Shown: one piece after another, positions 25,754 through 25,843 of the stretch
Layout: every line of letters begins with the position of its first letter
Numbering within the stretch: the first letter of the stretch is position 1
NCBI GenBank assembly: GCA_040386355.1
Contig: JAZKFP010000157.1
Location: 1 to 25,843, forward strand
DNA: 25,843 nucleotides
Reading direction: 5' to 3'
Source: JAZKFP01 sp040386355
Lineage (GTDB): Bacteria; Pseudomonadota; Gammaproteobacteria; Pseudomonadales; UBA6940
The notes under the pieces: model-generated
Told to the model about the DNA's origin: nothing
The model's database searches: none
Seen by the model: only the letters and a program-made list of their open reading frames with translations
Translations under genes and position numbers: made by a program

Positions 25754-25843
25754 TAGATGTTCATCATGATCTTTTTTTTCACTCGCTGTGTTGCTTGTTC
25801 GAACGCGTCACAGCGTTCTCACTGCGTAAAGCGTTGGCTACGC
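25754..25843. mobile_element. MITE-like dispersed repeat, copy C (cut by window end)
   Basis: The first 90 bases of a third copy. They share GATGTTCATCATGATC and a T-run with copy B, and the hairpin GAACGCGTCACAGCGTTC with copy A, then AAAGCGTTGGCTAC. No TATACCCG-type left end is visible; the match begins directly after the gshB stop, so this end is truncated or diverged. The hairpin and T-runs may also affect the gshB transcript end. Confidence 0.75.

Overview
The window is AT-rich Gram-negative, gammaproteobacterial-type DNA that includes the chromosomal replication origin. Three things point there: the order dnaA-dnaN-recF-gyrB, a DnaA-box cluster in front of dnaA, and an 804-residue GyrB of the long Gram-negative type. 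A heptose-phosphate phosphatase (GmhB), a two-subunit glycyl-tRNA synthetase and a Pseudomonas-like gshB/pilG neighbourhood agree. An AT-rich relative of the Legionellales is my best guess from overall feel, but the sequence alone does not prove the order or genus.

Layout. Bases 1-84 hold the start of an unrecognised minus-strand gene. Bases about 130-736 are the origin (four perfect DnaA boxes plus several one-mismatch boxes and AT-rich tracts). Bases 737-6933 (plus) are the replication block dnaA, dnaN, recF, gyrB, followed by a lone membrane chemoreceptor (7070-8704). Convergent to it is a minus-strand group read as glyQ, glyS, gmhB and a HIT-family gene (12768 down to 8720). An intergenic stretch (12769-13154) holds an inverted pair of 25-bp palindromic repeats. 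Next on the minus strand come an orphan two-component pair (a receiver-TPR protein and a soluble histidine kinase, 15530 to 13155) and, upstream of it, a small basic 64-residue ORF with its own terminator.

Bases 16198-24352 (minus) form a twitching-motility chemosensory (Pil-Chp) operon in the order pilG, pilI, pilJ, chpA, chpC. It lacks pilH, pilK and chpB, and its ChpA is short (1466 residues, two recognisable Hpt domains, a kinase core, a CheW-like domain and a receiver). The expected circuit is: PilJ senses, PilI and ChpC couple, ChpA autophosphorylates, and PilG acts as output to type IV pilus extension. No receptor adaptation enzymes are visible. gshB (24775-25746) lies divergent to pilG, as in Pseudomonas.

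Three copies of one dispersed, MITE-like repeat occur (15894-16122, 24392-24575, 25754 to the edge). Two of them have terminal inverted repeats whose outward ends look like -10 boxes facing the small ORF, pilG and gshB. Next to the second copy lies a 100-N gap flanked by an exact 55-bp duplication. This looks like an assembly artefact, not biology.
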